NCBI GenBank assembly: GCA_011525065.1
Contig: WTIY01000220.1
Location: 1-7,476, forward strand
DNA from: Flavobacteriales bacterium
GTDB taxonomy: Bacteria > Bacteroidota > Bacteroidia > Flavobacteriales > Flavobacteriaceae
Reading direction: 5' to 3'
DNA length: 7,476 nt
The notes under the pieces are model-generated. The model worked only from the letters and a program-made list of their open reading frames with translations, searched no databases and had not been told where the DNA came from. Both the position numbers and the translations under genes were made by a program. Shown here piece after piece: positions 1-6,074 of the stretch. How positions within the stretch are numbered: the first letter of the stretch is position 1; each line of letters begins with the position of its first letter.

Positions 1-1890
1 GGAATAGACTTAGGAACTACCAATTCATGCGTCTCTGTGATGGAGGGTAGCGAGCCTACTGTAATCCCAAATGCAGAGGGCAAAAGAACAACTCCCTCAG
101 TCATTGCGTTTGTTGAGGGTGGAGAAATCAAAGTGGGTGACCCGGCGAAACGTCAGGCGGTGACCAACCCAACAAAAACTATTTCTTCGATAAAGCGTTT
201 CATGGGTAATAAATACTCTGAGTCCGATCAAGAAGCCAAAAGAGCGGCTTATAAAGTGACTAAAGGAGACAACGACACACCACGTGTTGATATTGACGGT
301 CGCCTGTATACACCGCAGGAACTCAGCGCCATGATACTACAGAAAATGAAGAAAACGGCTGAAGATTATATCGGCGCAGAGGTAAGTCGTGCGGTGATTA
401 CTGTACCAGCCTATTTTAACGACAGTCAGCGTCAGGCCACAAAAGAGGCTGGTGAAATTGCCGGTCTAAAAGTAGAACGCATCATTAACGAACCAACGGC
501 AGCTGCCTTGGCTTACGGACTTGATAAAAAAAGTACAGATCAGAAAATCGTGGTTTTTGACTTTGGAGGAGGAACCCATGATGTTTCGATCCTCGAACTT
601 GGTGATGGCGTATTTGAGGTATTAGCCACTGATGGAGATACACACCTAGGGGGAGATGATGTGGACCAAAAAATTATCAATTGGTTGGCTGACGAATTTG
701 AAAAAGAAGAGCAAATGGACCTGCGTCAGGACCCGATGGCCTTGCAGCGGCTTAAGGAAGCAGCTGAAAAGGCTAAAATTGAGTTGTCCTCGTCCACCCA
801 AACCGAAATTAATTTGCCTTATGTCACAGCGACGGCTAGCGGACCTAAACACTTAGTAAAATCATTGAGTCGAGCCAAATTCGAACAATTGATTGACGAC
901 TTGGTCAAAAGGACGATTGCGCCTTGTGAAAAAGCCATGAAATCTGCAGGCTTGAGCAAAAGCGATATCGATGAGATTATTTTGGTTGGTGGATCGACCA
1001 GAATTCCAGCCGTTCAAGAGGCCGTAGAGAAATTCTTCGGTAAGGGGCCCAATAAAGGCGTTAATCCTGATGAGGTGGTTGCCATCGGTGCGGCCATCCA
1101 AGGGGGCGTTTTGACGGGCGATGTTAAAGACGTACTTCTTCTCGATGTAACTCCTTTATCGTTGGGAATTGAAACCATGGGAAGTGTCATGACTAAACTC
1201 ATTGAAGCCAATACCACCATCCCGACTAAAAAGAGTCAGGTCTTCTCAACGGCTGCAGACAACCAGCCAAGTGTTGAGATTCACGTTCTTCAAGGGGAAC
1301 GGCCTATGGCGGGAGACAATAAAACCATTGGTCGTTTTCATCTCGATGGCATCCCACCAGCACCACGTGGAACGCCTCAAATTGAGGTGACTTTTGACAT
1401 CGATGCCGACGGAATCATTAAAGTTAGTGCTACGGATAAAGCGACAGGTAAGTCACAAGACATTCGTATTGAGGCGTCATCTGGTTTGACTGAAGAGGAA
1501 ATCCAAAAGATGAAGGCCGATGCGGAAGCCAATGCCGAAGCGGACAAGCAAGCCAAAGAGTCAGCAGATAAAATCAATGAGGCTGACGCCATGATTTTTC
1601 AGACGGAAAAACAACTTTCGGAGTTCGGTGATAAGCTAAGTGATGACAAGAAGCAGCCCATTCAGGCGGCGTTGGAAGAACTTAAAAAAGCCTACGAATC
1701 CAAAGATTTGGCCACAATTCAGCCAGCCCTAGACAAGATCAATGAAGCTTGGAAAACGGCTTCAGAGGAATTGTACAAGGCTCAAGCCGAAGCTCAAGGT
1801 CAAGATGCAGGTGCATCGGCGGGTCCTGAAGCTCAAGGTCAAGCATCGACCGATGATGTGGAAGATGTGGACTTCGAGGAGGTTAAATAA
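1..1890 (+). CDS. dnaK: Molecular chaperone DnaK (Hsp70), 5' end cut by window edge
   Basis: ATP-driven cytosolic chaperone that binds exposed hydrophobic peptides and cycles with DnaJ and GrpE. The reading frame is open from base 1 and gives 629 residues; only about five N-terminal residues appear to be missing, because the first visible residues are GIDLGTTNS, the phosphate-1 loop. Seen in order (visible numbering): VPAYFND and the NEPTAAALAYG segment, phosphate-2 loop GGGTHD at about 189-194, adenosine loop LVGGSTR at 328-334, interdomain linker DVLLLD at 377-382, the beta substrate-binding domain, a charged helical lid rich in Ala, Glu and Lys, a low-complexity Gln/Ala/Gly tail, and the conserved ending DVDFEEVK. 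The internal GTG/ATG pair at 37-42 is not the real start, since conserved sequence precedes it. The residue after GGGT is His where E. coli has Phe; I recall this as usual in flavobacteria. No dnaJ or grpE follows, and a terminator closes the unit. Identification is secure. Confidence 0.98.
   Translation, partial: GIDLGTTNSCVSVMEGSEPTVIPNAEGKRTTPSVIAFVEGGEIKVGDPAKRQAVTNPTKTISSIKRFMGNKYSESDQEAKRAAYKVTKGDNDTPRVDIDGRLYTPQELSAMILQKMKKTAEDYIGAEVSRAVITVPAYFNDSQRQATKEAGEIAGLKVERIINEPTAAALAYGLDKKSTDQKIVVFDFGGGTHDVSILELGDGVFEVLATDGDTHLGGDDVDQKIINWLADEFEKEEQMDLRQDPMALQRLKEAAEKAKIELSSSTQTEINLPYVTATASGPKHLVKSLSRAKFEQLIDDLVKRTIAPCEKAMKSAGLSKSDIDEIILVGGSTRIPAVQEAVEKFFGKGPNKGVNPDEVVAIGAAIQGGVLTGDVKDVLLLDVTPLSLGIETMGSVMTKLIEANTTIPTKKSQVFSTAADNQPSVEIHVLQGERPMAGDNKTIGRFHLDGIPPAPRGTPQIEVTFDIDADGIIKVSATDKATGKSQDIRIEASSGLTEEEIQKMKADAEANAEADKQAKESADKINEADAMIFQTEKQLSEFGDKLSDDKKQPIQAALEELKKAYESKDLATIQPALDKINEAWKTASEELYKAQAEAQGQDAGASAGPEAQGQASTDDVEDVDFEEVK
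1789..1843 (+). repeat. 16-bp direct repeat in the dnaK tail encoding EAQGQ twice
   Basis: The 16-base sequence GAAGCTCAAGGTCAAG occurs at 1789-1804 and again at 1828-1843. Both copies are in the same frame and encode EAQGQ in the disordered, Gln/Ala/Gly-rich C-terminal tail of DnaK. The period of 39 bases is a multiple of three. This looks like a local duplication in a low-complexity linker that is known to vary between species; no separate function is implied. Confidence 0.75.
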
Positions 1891-1911
1891 GTTAGACCAT
1901 CCAAACAGTAG

Positions 1912-1940
1912 AAAGGCGGTACCTCAGGTATCGCCTTTTT
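1912..1940 (+). terminator. Intrinsic terminator after dnaK
   Basis: A 12-bp stem pairs 1912-1923 with 1927-1938 around a TCA triloop, with one G-T (G-U in RNA) pair. Its 3' arm runs into a T tract at 1936-1940. It begins 21 bases after the dnaK stop codon and is the expected Rho-independent end of the dnaK transcript. The A-rich 5' arm means the reverse complement also forms a stem followed by Ts, so it could additionally stop transcripts arriving from the minus strand. Confidence 0.88.
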
Positions 1941-1967
1941 AGTTTAAGTTTTTTCTTGCCAAAGCTG

Positions 1968-2004
1968 AGCGAGAAACCTCAAGATCATTGAGTCCTCGCT
2001 TTTT
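1968..2004 (+). terminator. Possible second hairpin with T tail downstream of dnaK
   Basis: AGCGAG at 1968-1973 pairs perfectly with CTCGCT at 1995-2000. Inside it a second stem pairs CTCAA (1978-1982) with TTGAG (1988-1992). A run of five T residues (2000-2004) follows the outer arm. It could be a backup terminator for dnaK or simply a folded non-coding element. The outer stem is only six base pairs with internal unpaired bases, so the call is weak. Confidence 0.35.
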
Positions 2005-2030
2005 AATCCAAAACAAGTTGAATGAGAAGC

Positions 2031-2054
2031 AAAGGGGCTTAATCAAGCCCTTTT
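2031..2054. terminator. Hairpin over the stop codon of the HsdR_N-like gene, possible terminator
   Basis: Bases 2031-2040 pair with 2045-2054 (10-bp stem, AATC loop). Read on the plus strand the single non-Watson-Crick position is a G-U pair and the 3' arm ends in four Ts; read on the minus strand it becomes a C-A mismatch and the arm ends in CCCCTTT. The stem overlaps the TGA stop of the minus-strand gene at 2043-2045. It may end that gene's transcript, or block transcription from the dnaK side, but neither T tail is long. Confidence 0.4.
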
Positions 2055-2495
2055 GTGGCTCAAGTCCAATGCTCTGAGAAATTGATATCCAGTCCCATCG
2101 GGGGAAATGCGGCAATAAAAATGCTTGAGTCCGTTAGTTACCATTAAAAAATCAGCATTTAAGACACTGTTGTATTGAGCAATTTGATCGAAGGTCTCTT
2201 GATTGATGGTAACCTCTGGTCGCTTGCATTCAACCACGAGTTTGAGCCGTCCATCCGGCCAATAAACCAATAAATCACATCGTCTAGCGAGACCATTCAC
2301 GTCCACTTTTTGCTCTGATCGCATGTGTAATATGGATTGTTTGTGATGATCAATGAGCCATTGAATTAGATGTTGACGCACCCACTCTTCAGGGGTTAAT
2401 ACCACGAATATTTTTCGCAGAGGATCAAAAATCAACCGTTTGTTTTCGCTATTTTTGAAACGAAAGCTGTACTCGGGAAAATTCAATGAAATCAT
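2043..2495 (-). CDS. Small stand-alone nuclease-like protein with HsdR N-terminal (HSDR_N-type) domain
   Basis: A 150-residue soluble protein resembling only the N-terminal nuclease domain of type I restriction subunit HsdR, with no helicase part. Motifs of the PD-(D/E)XK fold are visible in order: an acidic helix TPEEWVRQ at 34-41, RCDLLVY with Asp74, VVECKRP giving Glu89-x-Lys91, and a Gln104-x3-Tyr108 motif as seen in RecB/HsdR-type nucleases, then TNGLKHFYC at 120-128. The acidic triad and lysine are therefore intact, which suggests catalytic competence; this is inference. There is no specificity or methylase gene nearby, so it is not part of a local restriction-modification system. As I recall, proteins of this size annotated as HsdR N-terminal-domain proteins often sit beside holA in flavobacteria. 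The start is the ATG whose complement is at 2493-2495; it lies divergent from holA with 99 bases between the two starts. Biological role unknown. Confidence 0.85.
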   Translation of the reverse strand: MISLNFPEYSFRFKNSENKRLIFDPLRKIFVVLTPEEWVRQHLIQWLIDHHKQSILHMRSEQKVDVNGLARRCDLLVYWPDGRLKLVVECKRPEVTINQETFDQIAQYNSVLNADFLMVTNGLKHFYCRISPDGTGYQFLRALDLSHKRA

Positions 2496-2594
2496 GATGC
2501 AAAATAAGGCTTTGTCGCCTATAAATAAAACATCACAAATGCGAAATACTGGGCTCAGGAATCTTTAGATGCTTTAAATGCAGACAATATAAAC
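2496..2594. other. Divergent intergenic region between HsdR_N-like gene and holA
   Basis: These 99 AT-rich bases separate two divergent start codons, so promoters for both genes should lie here or just inside the neighbouring genes. I could not find a full TAnnTTTG -7 element with a properly spaced TTG on either strand; the nearest on the minus strand is TATTTTG (2500-2506 complement), one base short and almost adjacent to the start codon. No Shine-Dalgarno sequence precedes either start. Confidence 0.4.
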
Positions 2595-3599
2595 ATGAGT
2601 CTAGAACAGGTCAATTCCATCATCAAATCAATTAAATCGGGAGATATTGCACCGATTTATGCATTCATGGGAGAAGAGCCATATTACATTGACCTGCTGA
2701 GTCAATACATTGAACAAAACGTCCTTGATGAGTCTGAGCGCGGCTTTAATCAAATTGTCTTGTACGGCAGAGATACGAAAGTTGAGGAAATCGTAGAACA
2801 CGCCAAAAGATATCCTATGATGGCTGAGCGGCAGGTCATTATCGTCAAAGAAGCTCAAGATTTATCGAGAACCATAGAGCATTTGTATGATTACGCCAGT
2901 CAACCCTTGGCCACGACCGTTTTGGTCCTGTGTTATAAGTACAAAAAACTCGATGCCCGTAAAAAATTGCTTAAAGCCATTAAGGCCAATGGAGTCGTAT
3001 TACAGAGCAATAAGCTTTACGACAATCAAATTCCAGATTGGATCAATAAAGTAATGCTGAATCGCGGAAGATCTGTAGAGGCAAAAGCAGCTCAGATGCT
3101 GGCCGATTTTTTAGGCAACGATTTAAGCAAGATCAATAAGGAACTCGAAAAGTTGGCTTCTGTAGTTCCCAAAAGCCAGAAAATTGATGCGGCCCTGATT
3201 GAAGAGCATGTCGGCATTAGCAAGGATTACAATAATTTCGAACTTCAATCGGCGATTGCTCGTGGAGACCGGGCTAGGGCTTATGCCATCGCTCAATATT
3301 TCGCAGAAAACACCAAAAATCATCCGGTGATCGTCACCATCGCATTGCTCTATAGTTTTTTTGCTAAGCTTTTGTTGTATCACTCTTTGAGCGATAAGTC
3401 AAAGGCCCCAAAAACCTTAGGGGTAAATCCTTATTTTATCAAGGAATACCAAAATGCCGCCAGACTATTTCCTATGAAACGCGTGTCGGTAATTATTTCA
3501 GGCATCAGGCGAATCGACATGAAGAGTAAGGGCCTAGGAACCGTCCCTTTAGCTCAGAAAGACTTGCTGCAAGAATTACTCCTGACGATTTTTGATTGA
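2595..3599 (+). CDS. holA: DNA polymerase III subunit delta
   Basis: Delta subunit of the clamp loader, the part that opens the sliding clamp ring so it can be placed on primed DNA. The 334-residue length matches the family (E. coli HolA is 343). Visible family features are the N-terminal IYAFMGEEPYYID at 21-33 (the degenerate nucleotide-loop region), MMAERQVIIVKEAQDL at 75-90, the acid-base pattern DLSKINKELEKLA at 176-188, and a C-terminal all-helical domain with GVNPYFIKEY at 276-285 and an RRIDMKSKG segment at 305-313. The ATG at 2595 is the first in-frame start giving the expected N terminus; the upstream bases are A-rich without a Shine-Dalgarno sequence. The gene stands alone on its strand: divergent from the nuclease-like gene before it, and convergent with the doxX-like gene after it, whose stop codon directly abuts its own. 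Confidence 0.93.
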   Translation: MSLEQVNSIIKSIKSGDIAPIYAFMGEEPYYIDLLSQYIEQNVLDESERGFNQIVLYGRDTKVEEIVEHAKRYPMMAERQVIIVKEAQDLSRTIEHLYDYASQPLATTVLVLCYKYKKLDARKKLLKAIKANGVVLQSNKLYDNQIPDWINKVMLNRGRSVEAKAAQMLADFLGNDLSKINKELEKLASVVPKSQKIDAALIEEHVGISKDYNNFELQSAIARGDRARAYAIAQYFAENTKNHPVIVTIALLYSFFAKLLLYHSLSDKSKAPKTLGVNPYFIKEYQNAARLFPMKRVSVIISGIRRIDMKSKGLGTVPLAQKDLLQELLLTIFD

Positions 3600-3974
3600 T
3601 TATTTTTTGTCGATTGAAAATGCTCCTGGCCCCATTAATCCGATAATGGCGAAGCCCACTAAATAGAGTAAGGCCAGTTCTTTTTTAGCAATGGGGTCAT
3701 GTCCATGGACGACAAAGGCTGCTACTGTCATGGTTATGGCCGTAATAACAGAGGCAGCGCGTGCCTGAAGACCAATCAGGACCAAGACCGGAGACACGAC
3801 TTCTCCAGCCAAAACTAAAATAGAGGAAAACACAGCGCCCAATCCAATTGGATCACCAACTAAGGCAAAATCGCCTTCCACGAATCGCATGAGTTTAGGG
3901 AAACCATGAGTCATCATGAGCAAAGAGAACGTGATTCTGAGTAACAATAGTCCTAAATCGGGATAGCGTTTCAT
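3600..3974 (-). CDS. DoxX-family four-helix membrane protein
   Basis: A 124-residue integral inner-membrane protein. Four hydrophobic segments are visible at about 7-22, 44-67, 72-90 and 99-117. Family-typical sequences include LLLLRITFSLLMMTHGFPKL at 9-28, the AGEVV turn at 56-60 followed by a Gly-rich second helix end, HGHDP at 90-94 and the closing GPGAFSID at 115-122. DoxX is named after a small subunit of archaeal thiosulfate:quinone oxidoreductase, but most bacterial members have no proven role; some act with redox partners in the membrane. The start is the ATG complementing 3972-3974. It is divergent from menA, so the two may share the region between them, and its stop codon directly touches that of holA. 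The family call is firm; the function is not known. Confidence 0.88.
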   Translation of the reverse strand: MKRYPDLGLLLLRITFSLLMMTHGFPKLMRFVEGDFALVGDPIGLGAVFSSILVLAGEVVSPVLVLIGLQARAASVITAITMTVAAFVVHGHDPIAKKELALLYLVGFAIIGLMGPGAFSIDKK

Positions 3975-4060
3975 CGGTGTTGGTTTTTATGCGTAAAATG
4001 AGCCAATTAATTCAGAACGAAGATAGGCGATTTTATTGATTTTGTTGGTTCAAAAACCTT

Positions 4061-4081
4061 AGGAAAGCGGTATTATTTCCT
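4061..4081. promoter_or_regulatory. Inverted repeat AGGAAA-N9-TTTCCT upstream of the menA -7 element
   Basis: AGGAAA at 4061-4066 is the exact reverse complement of TTTCCT at 4076-4081. The second arm ends two bases before the candidate -7 element at 4083, so the repeat would fill most of the promoter spacer. That is where a repressor dimer could bind, but a 6-bp perfect arm can occur by chance in an AT-rich region. Confidence 0.25.
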
Positions 4082-4082
4082 G

Positions 4083-4090
4083 TATTTTTG
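4083..4090 (+). promoter_or_regulatory. Candidate Bacteroidota -7 promoter element for the men operon
   Basis: TATTTTTG at 4083-4090 matches the Bacteroidota -7 consensus TAnnTTTG at every fixed position. It lies 44 bases before the proposed TTG start of menA, which would leave a leader of roughly 35-40 bases. The -33 element (TTG) is not convincing: the nearest candidate is TTA at 4059-4061 with a 21-base spacer. It is the only full match I found in the region between doxX and menA. Confidence 0.45.
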
Positions 4091-4134
4091 TGTTGTTGGC
4101 TGGATTCATTGAAGGATCCGTTAAAACATAGGTA

Positions 4135-5025
4135 TTGAAGACATTAAGGCATTGGATCACGGCAGCGCGTCTGCGTACTTTACCCCTTTCGATTTCAGGT
4201 GTGCTCCTAGGCAGTGCACTTTCTGCTGAGCAGTGGTGGACGTTTCCGCTTTTTTGGTGGGCCATACTGACCACTGTAGGATTTCAGGTTTTATCCAATT
4301 TTGCCAATGACTATGGAGATGGTGTAAGAGGTACCGACCAACAGCGCGTGGGAGAGGCGCGAATGGTGGCCTCTGGACTTATCAGTGCAAAACAGATGAA
4401 GCGCGCCGTTTGGATTACGGCTGTATTGAGTTTTTTATCAGCCAGTATCGTGGTATTTCTGGCCTTTGGTCAGACTAATTTTTTCCTCGCTTTTTTATTT
4501 TTCAATCTAAGCTTGTTGGCCATCTGGGCCGCAGTACGCTACACAGTCGGAGGCAGGGCCTATGGATACTCGGGCTGGGGTGATGTGTTTGTGTTTTTAT
4601 TTTTTGGATTGCTGGCTGTTCTTGGCAGCGCGACCTTGTTTCTGAAGTCACTGAATTTTGTTTTGCTCCTTCCTGCTACGACCATAGGGGTATTCAGTGT
4701 CGCCGTATTGAATCTTAACAACATGCGTGATGCTGACCAAGACCTTATCTCTGGTAAGCGAACCTTGGCCGTTAAATTGGGTTTTGAGCGGGCCAAGCGC
4801 TATCATTTTATCTTAATTTTAGTGGGTGTTTTTTGCGCCGTAGCCTATGGGGTAGTTGAAGCCGCTTTTGGTTTAGATTGGTTGTTTATTTTAGCTTTTA
4901 TTCCCTTAATGCTGCATCTGAATCGCGTTCGTCAAATTTCGGCCTTAGATGAATTTGATGGAGAGCTAAAAAAAGTGGCCCTGAGCACTTTCTTGTATGC
5001 ACTCATCATGGCATTAACCTTTTGA
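4135..5025 (+). CDS. menA: 1,4-dihydroxy-2-naphthoate polyprenyltransferase (MenA)
   Basis: UbiA-family membrane enzyme that attaches the isoprenoid chain to 1,4-dihydroxy-2-naphthoate with loss of CO2, giving demethylmenaquinone. The 296 residues are about the family length. The first Asp-rich motif is NDYGDGVRGTD at 58-68 (N58, D59, D62, D68), and the second is NNMRDADQD at 195-203 (D199, D203), followed by GKRTLAVKLG at 207-216; these bind the prenyl diphosphate through Mg2+. Multiple hydrophobic helices span 15-30, 38-54, 91-111, 115-135, 150-170, 175-193, 223-243 and 247-262. The start is a TTG at 4135: an in-frame TAG at 4129-4131 rules out anything upstream, and the resulting N terminus (WITAARLRTLPLSISG) matches MenA proteins, while later starts would delete it. 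It is the first gene of the operon; menC begins three bases after its stop. The start codon is non-standard but the assignment is firm. Confidence 0.95.
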   Translation: MKTLRHWITAARLRTLPLSISGVLLGSALSAEQWWTFPLFWWAILTTVGFQVLSNFANDYGDGVRGTDQQRVGEARMVASGLISAKQMKRAVWITAVLSFLSASIVVFLAFGQTNFFLAFLFFNLSLLAIWAAVRYTVGGRAYGYSGWGDVFVFLFFGLLAVLGSATLFLKSLNFVLLLPATTIGVFSVAVLNLNNMRDADQDLISGKRTLAVKLGFERAKRYHFILILVGVFCAVAYGVVEAAFGLDWLFILAFIPLMLHLNRVRQISALDEFDGELKKVALSTFLYALIMALTF

Positions 5026-5028
5026 TCC

Positions 5029-6072
5029 ATGACTGCGGAATATTTCTCCTATACGTTAAATTTTAAAAGACCGAGTGGCACCTCCAGGGGCATCTTGCGT
5101 CAAAAACAGAGTTTCTTTATTGTGATTCGAGAGGAAAATCGATGGGGTATTGGAGAATGTGGGGTGCTTTGGGGCTTGAGTCCTGATCCCAAGGAGGACT
5201 ATGAAGACAGGCTGTCACACCTATGTCAAAACATCCATTTGGGTTTAGAGACTTTGTTGAACGATTTAGACCCTTATCCGTCTATTCGAATGGGTTTAAT
5301 GACTGCTTTTGCATCCTTCGATTCAGATGATTCTATGATGCTTTATTCCTCTGATTTCACCTCAGGAAGAGAAGGAATAGACATCAATGGATTGATTTGG
5401 ATGGGGGATTTTAGCTTCATGAATGCTCAGATTAAAGCGCGGCTTAGTGATGGCTTTCGTTGCCTTAAATTTAAGATTGGAGCTCATGATTTCGATCAAG
5501 AGTATCAATTGATTCGGCAATTGAGAGGACAATACAATCCGGATGATCTGGAGATAAGAGTGGACGCCAATGGCGCTTTTGACCAGAAAACAGCCTTAGA
5601 AAAATTAAAAAGGCTCAGTGAATTAAAATTGCATTCTATTGAACAGCCCATCATGCCAGGCCAGTGGTCCTCAATGGCGGAACTGGTGGCACAATCCCCC
5701 CTGGACATTGCTTTAGATGAGGAGTTAATTGGTTTGTATAGCGATGAGGAAAAATGTAGAATGATCGATGAAATAAAGCCGGATTACCTCATTTTAAAGC
5801 CCAGCTTAATTGGTGGTTTTGACAGAGCTAAACAGTGGATTGAATGGGCTGAAAACCGGGATATTGGTTGGTGGGTTACCTCTGCCTTAGAAAGCAACAT
5901 CGGGCTCAATGCCATCGCCCAATTCACGGCAAGTGAAAGTCGCTCTATGCCTCAAGGATTGGGTACAGGAAGTTTATATCTGAATAACATACCATCACCA
6001 TTGGTGGTGGAACAGGCCAAGCTCTACTATGACTTAGGTCAGCAATGGTCCTTTAATTTCTTAAATTTATAA
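5029..6072 (+). CDS. menC: o-Succinylbenzoate synthase (enolase superfamily)
   Basis: Cytosolic enzyme that dehydrates SHCHC to o-succinylbenzoate in menaquinone synthesis. The 347-residue protein has the superfamily layout: an N-terminal capping domain (about 1-110, with GIGECG at 40-45) and a TIM barrel. All barrel catalytic positions are present: LKFKIG with Lys147 and Lys149, metal ligands Asp179 in RVDANGAF, Glu205 in SIEQP and Asp230 in ALDEE, and Lys257 in LKPSLIGG. The C-terminal TSALESNIGL at 284-293 fits MenC. Dipeptide epimerases and N-acylamino acid racemases share this fold and motif set, so sequence alone would leave room for doubt, but placement between menA and menE makes the OSBS role clear. 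The ATG at 5029 follows the menA stop by three bases; the next gene begins two bases after its own stop, indicating one transcript. Confidence 0.93.
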   Translation: MTAEYFSYTLNFKRPSGTSRGILRQKQSFFIVIREENRWGIGECGVLWGLSPDPKEDYEDRLSHLCQNIHLGLETLLNDLDPYPSIRMGLMTAFASFDSDDSMMLYSSDFTSGREGIDINGLIWMGDFSFMNAQIKARLSDGFRCLKFKIGAHDFDQEYQLIRQLRGQYNPDDLEIRVDANGAFDQKTALEKLKRLSELKLHSIEQPIMPGQWSSMAELVAQSPLDIALDEELIGLYSDEEKCRMIDEIKPDYLILKPSLIGGFDRAKQWIEWAENRDIGWWVTSALESNIGLNAIAQFTASESRSMPQGLGTGSLYLNNIPSPLVVEQAKLYYDLGQQWSFNFLNL

Positions 6073-6074
6073 TT

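Noticed and set aside
37..42. GTG/ATG pair as the start of dnaK
   Set aside because: Bases 1-36 encode the conserved GIDLGTTNS phosphate loop in the same frame, so the true start lies before the window.
862..1101. 79-codon open frame on the minus strand inside dnaK
   Set aside because: It lies wholly antisense to highly conserved dnaK codons, has a composition unlike a real protein, and has no start context. The same applies to the other minus-strand frames within 646-1592.
2043..2495. Idea that this is part of a type I restriction-modification system
   Set aside because: No helicase-translocase part, hsdM or hsdS exists in the window, and the neighbours are housekeeping genes, so only the nuclease-like domain is claimed.
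2505..2520. AGGC/GCCT short inverted repeat between the divergent nuclease-like gene and holA
   Set aside because: Only four base pairs; expected by chance and not used as an operator or terminator call.
4059..4274. 71-codon minus-strand open frame overlapping the menA start and its upstream region
   Set aside because: It overlaps the strongly supported MenA N terminus and the promoter candidate, and its translation shows no recognisable family.
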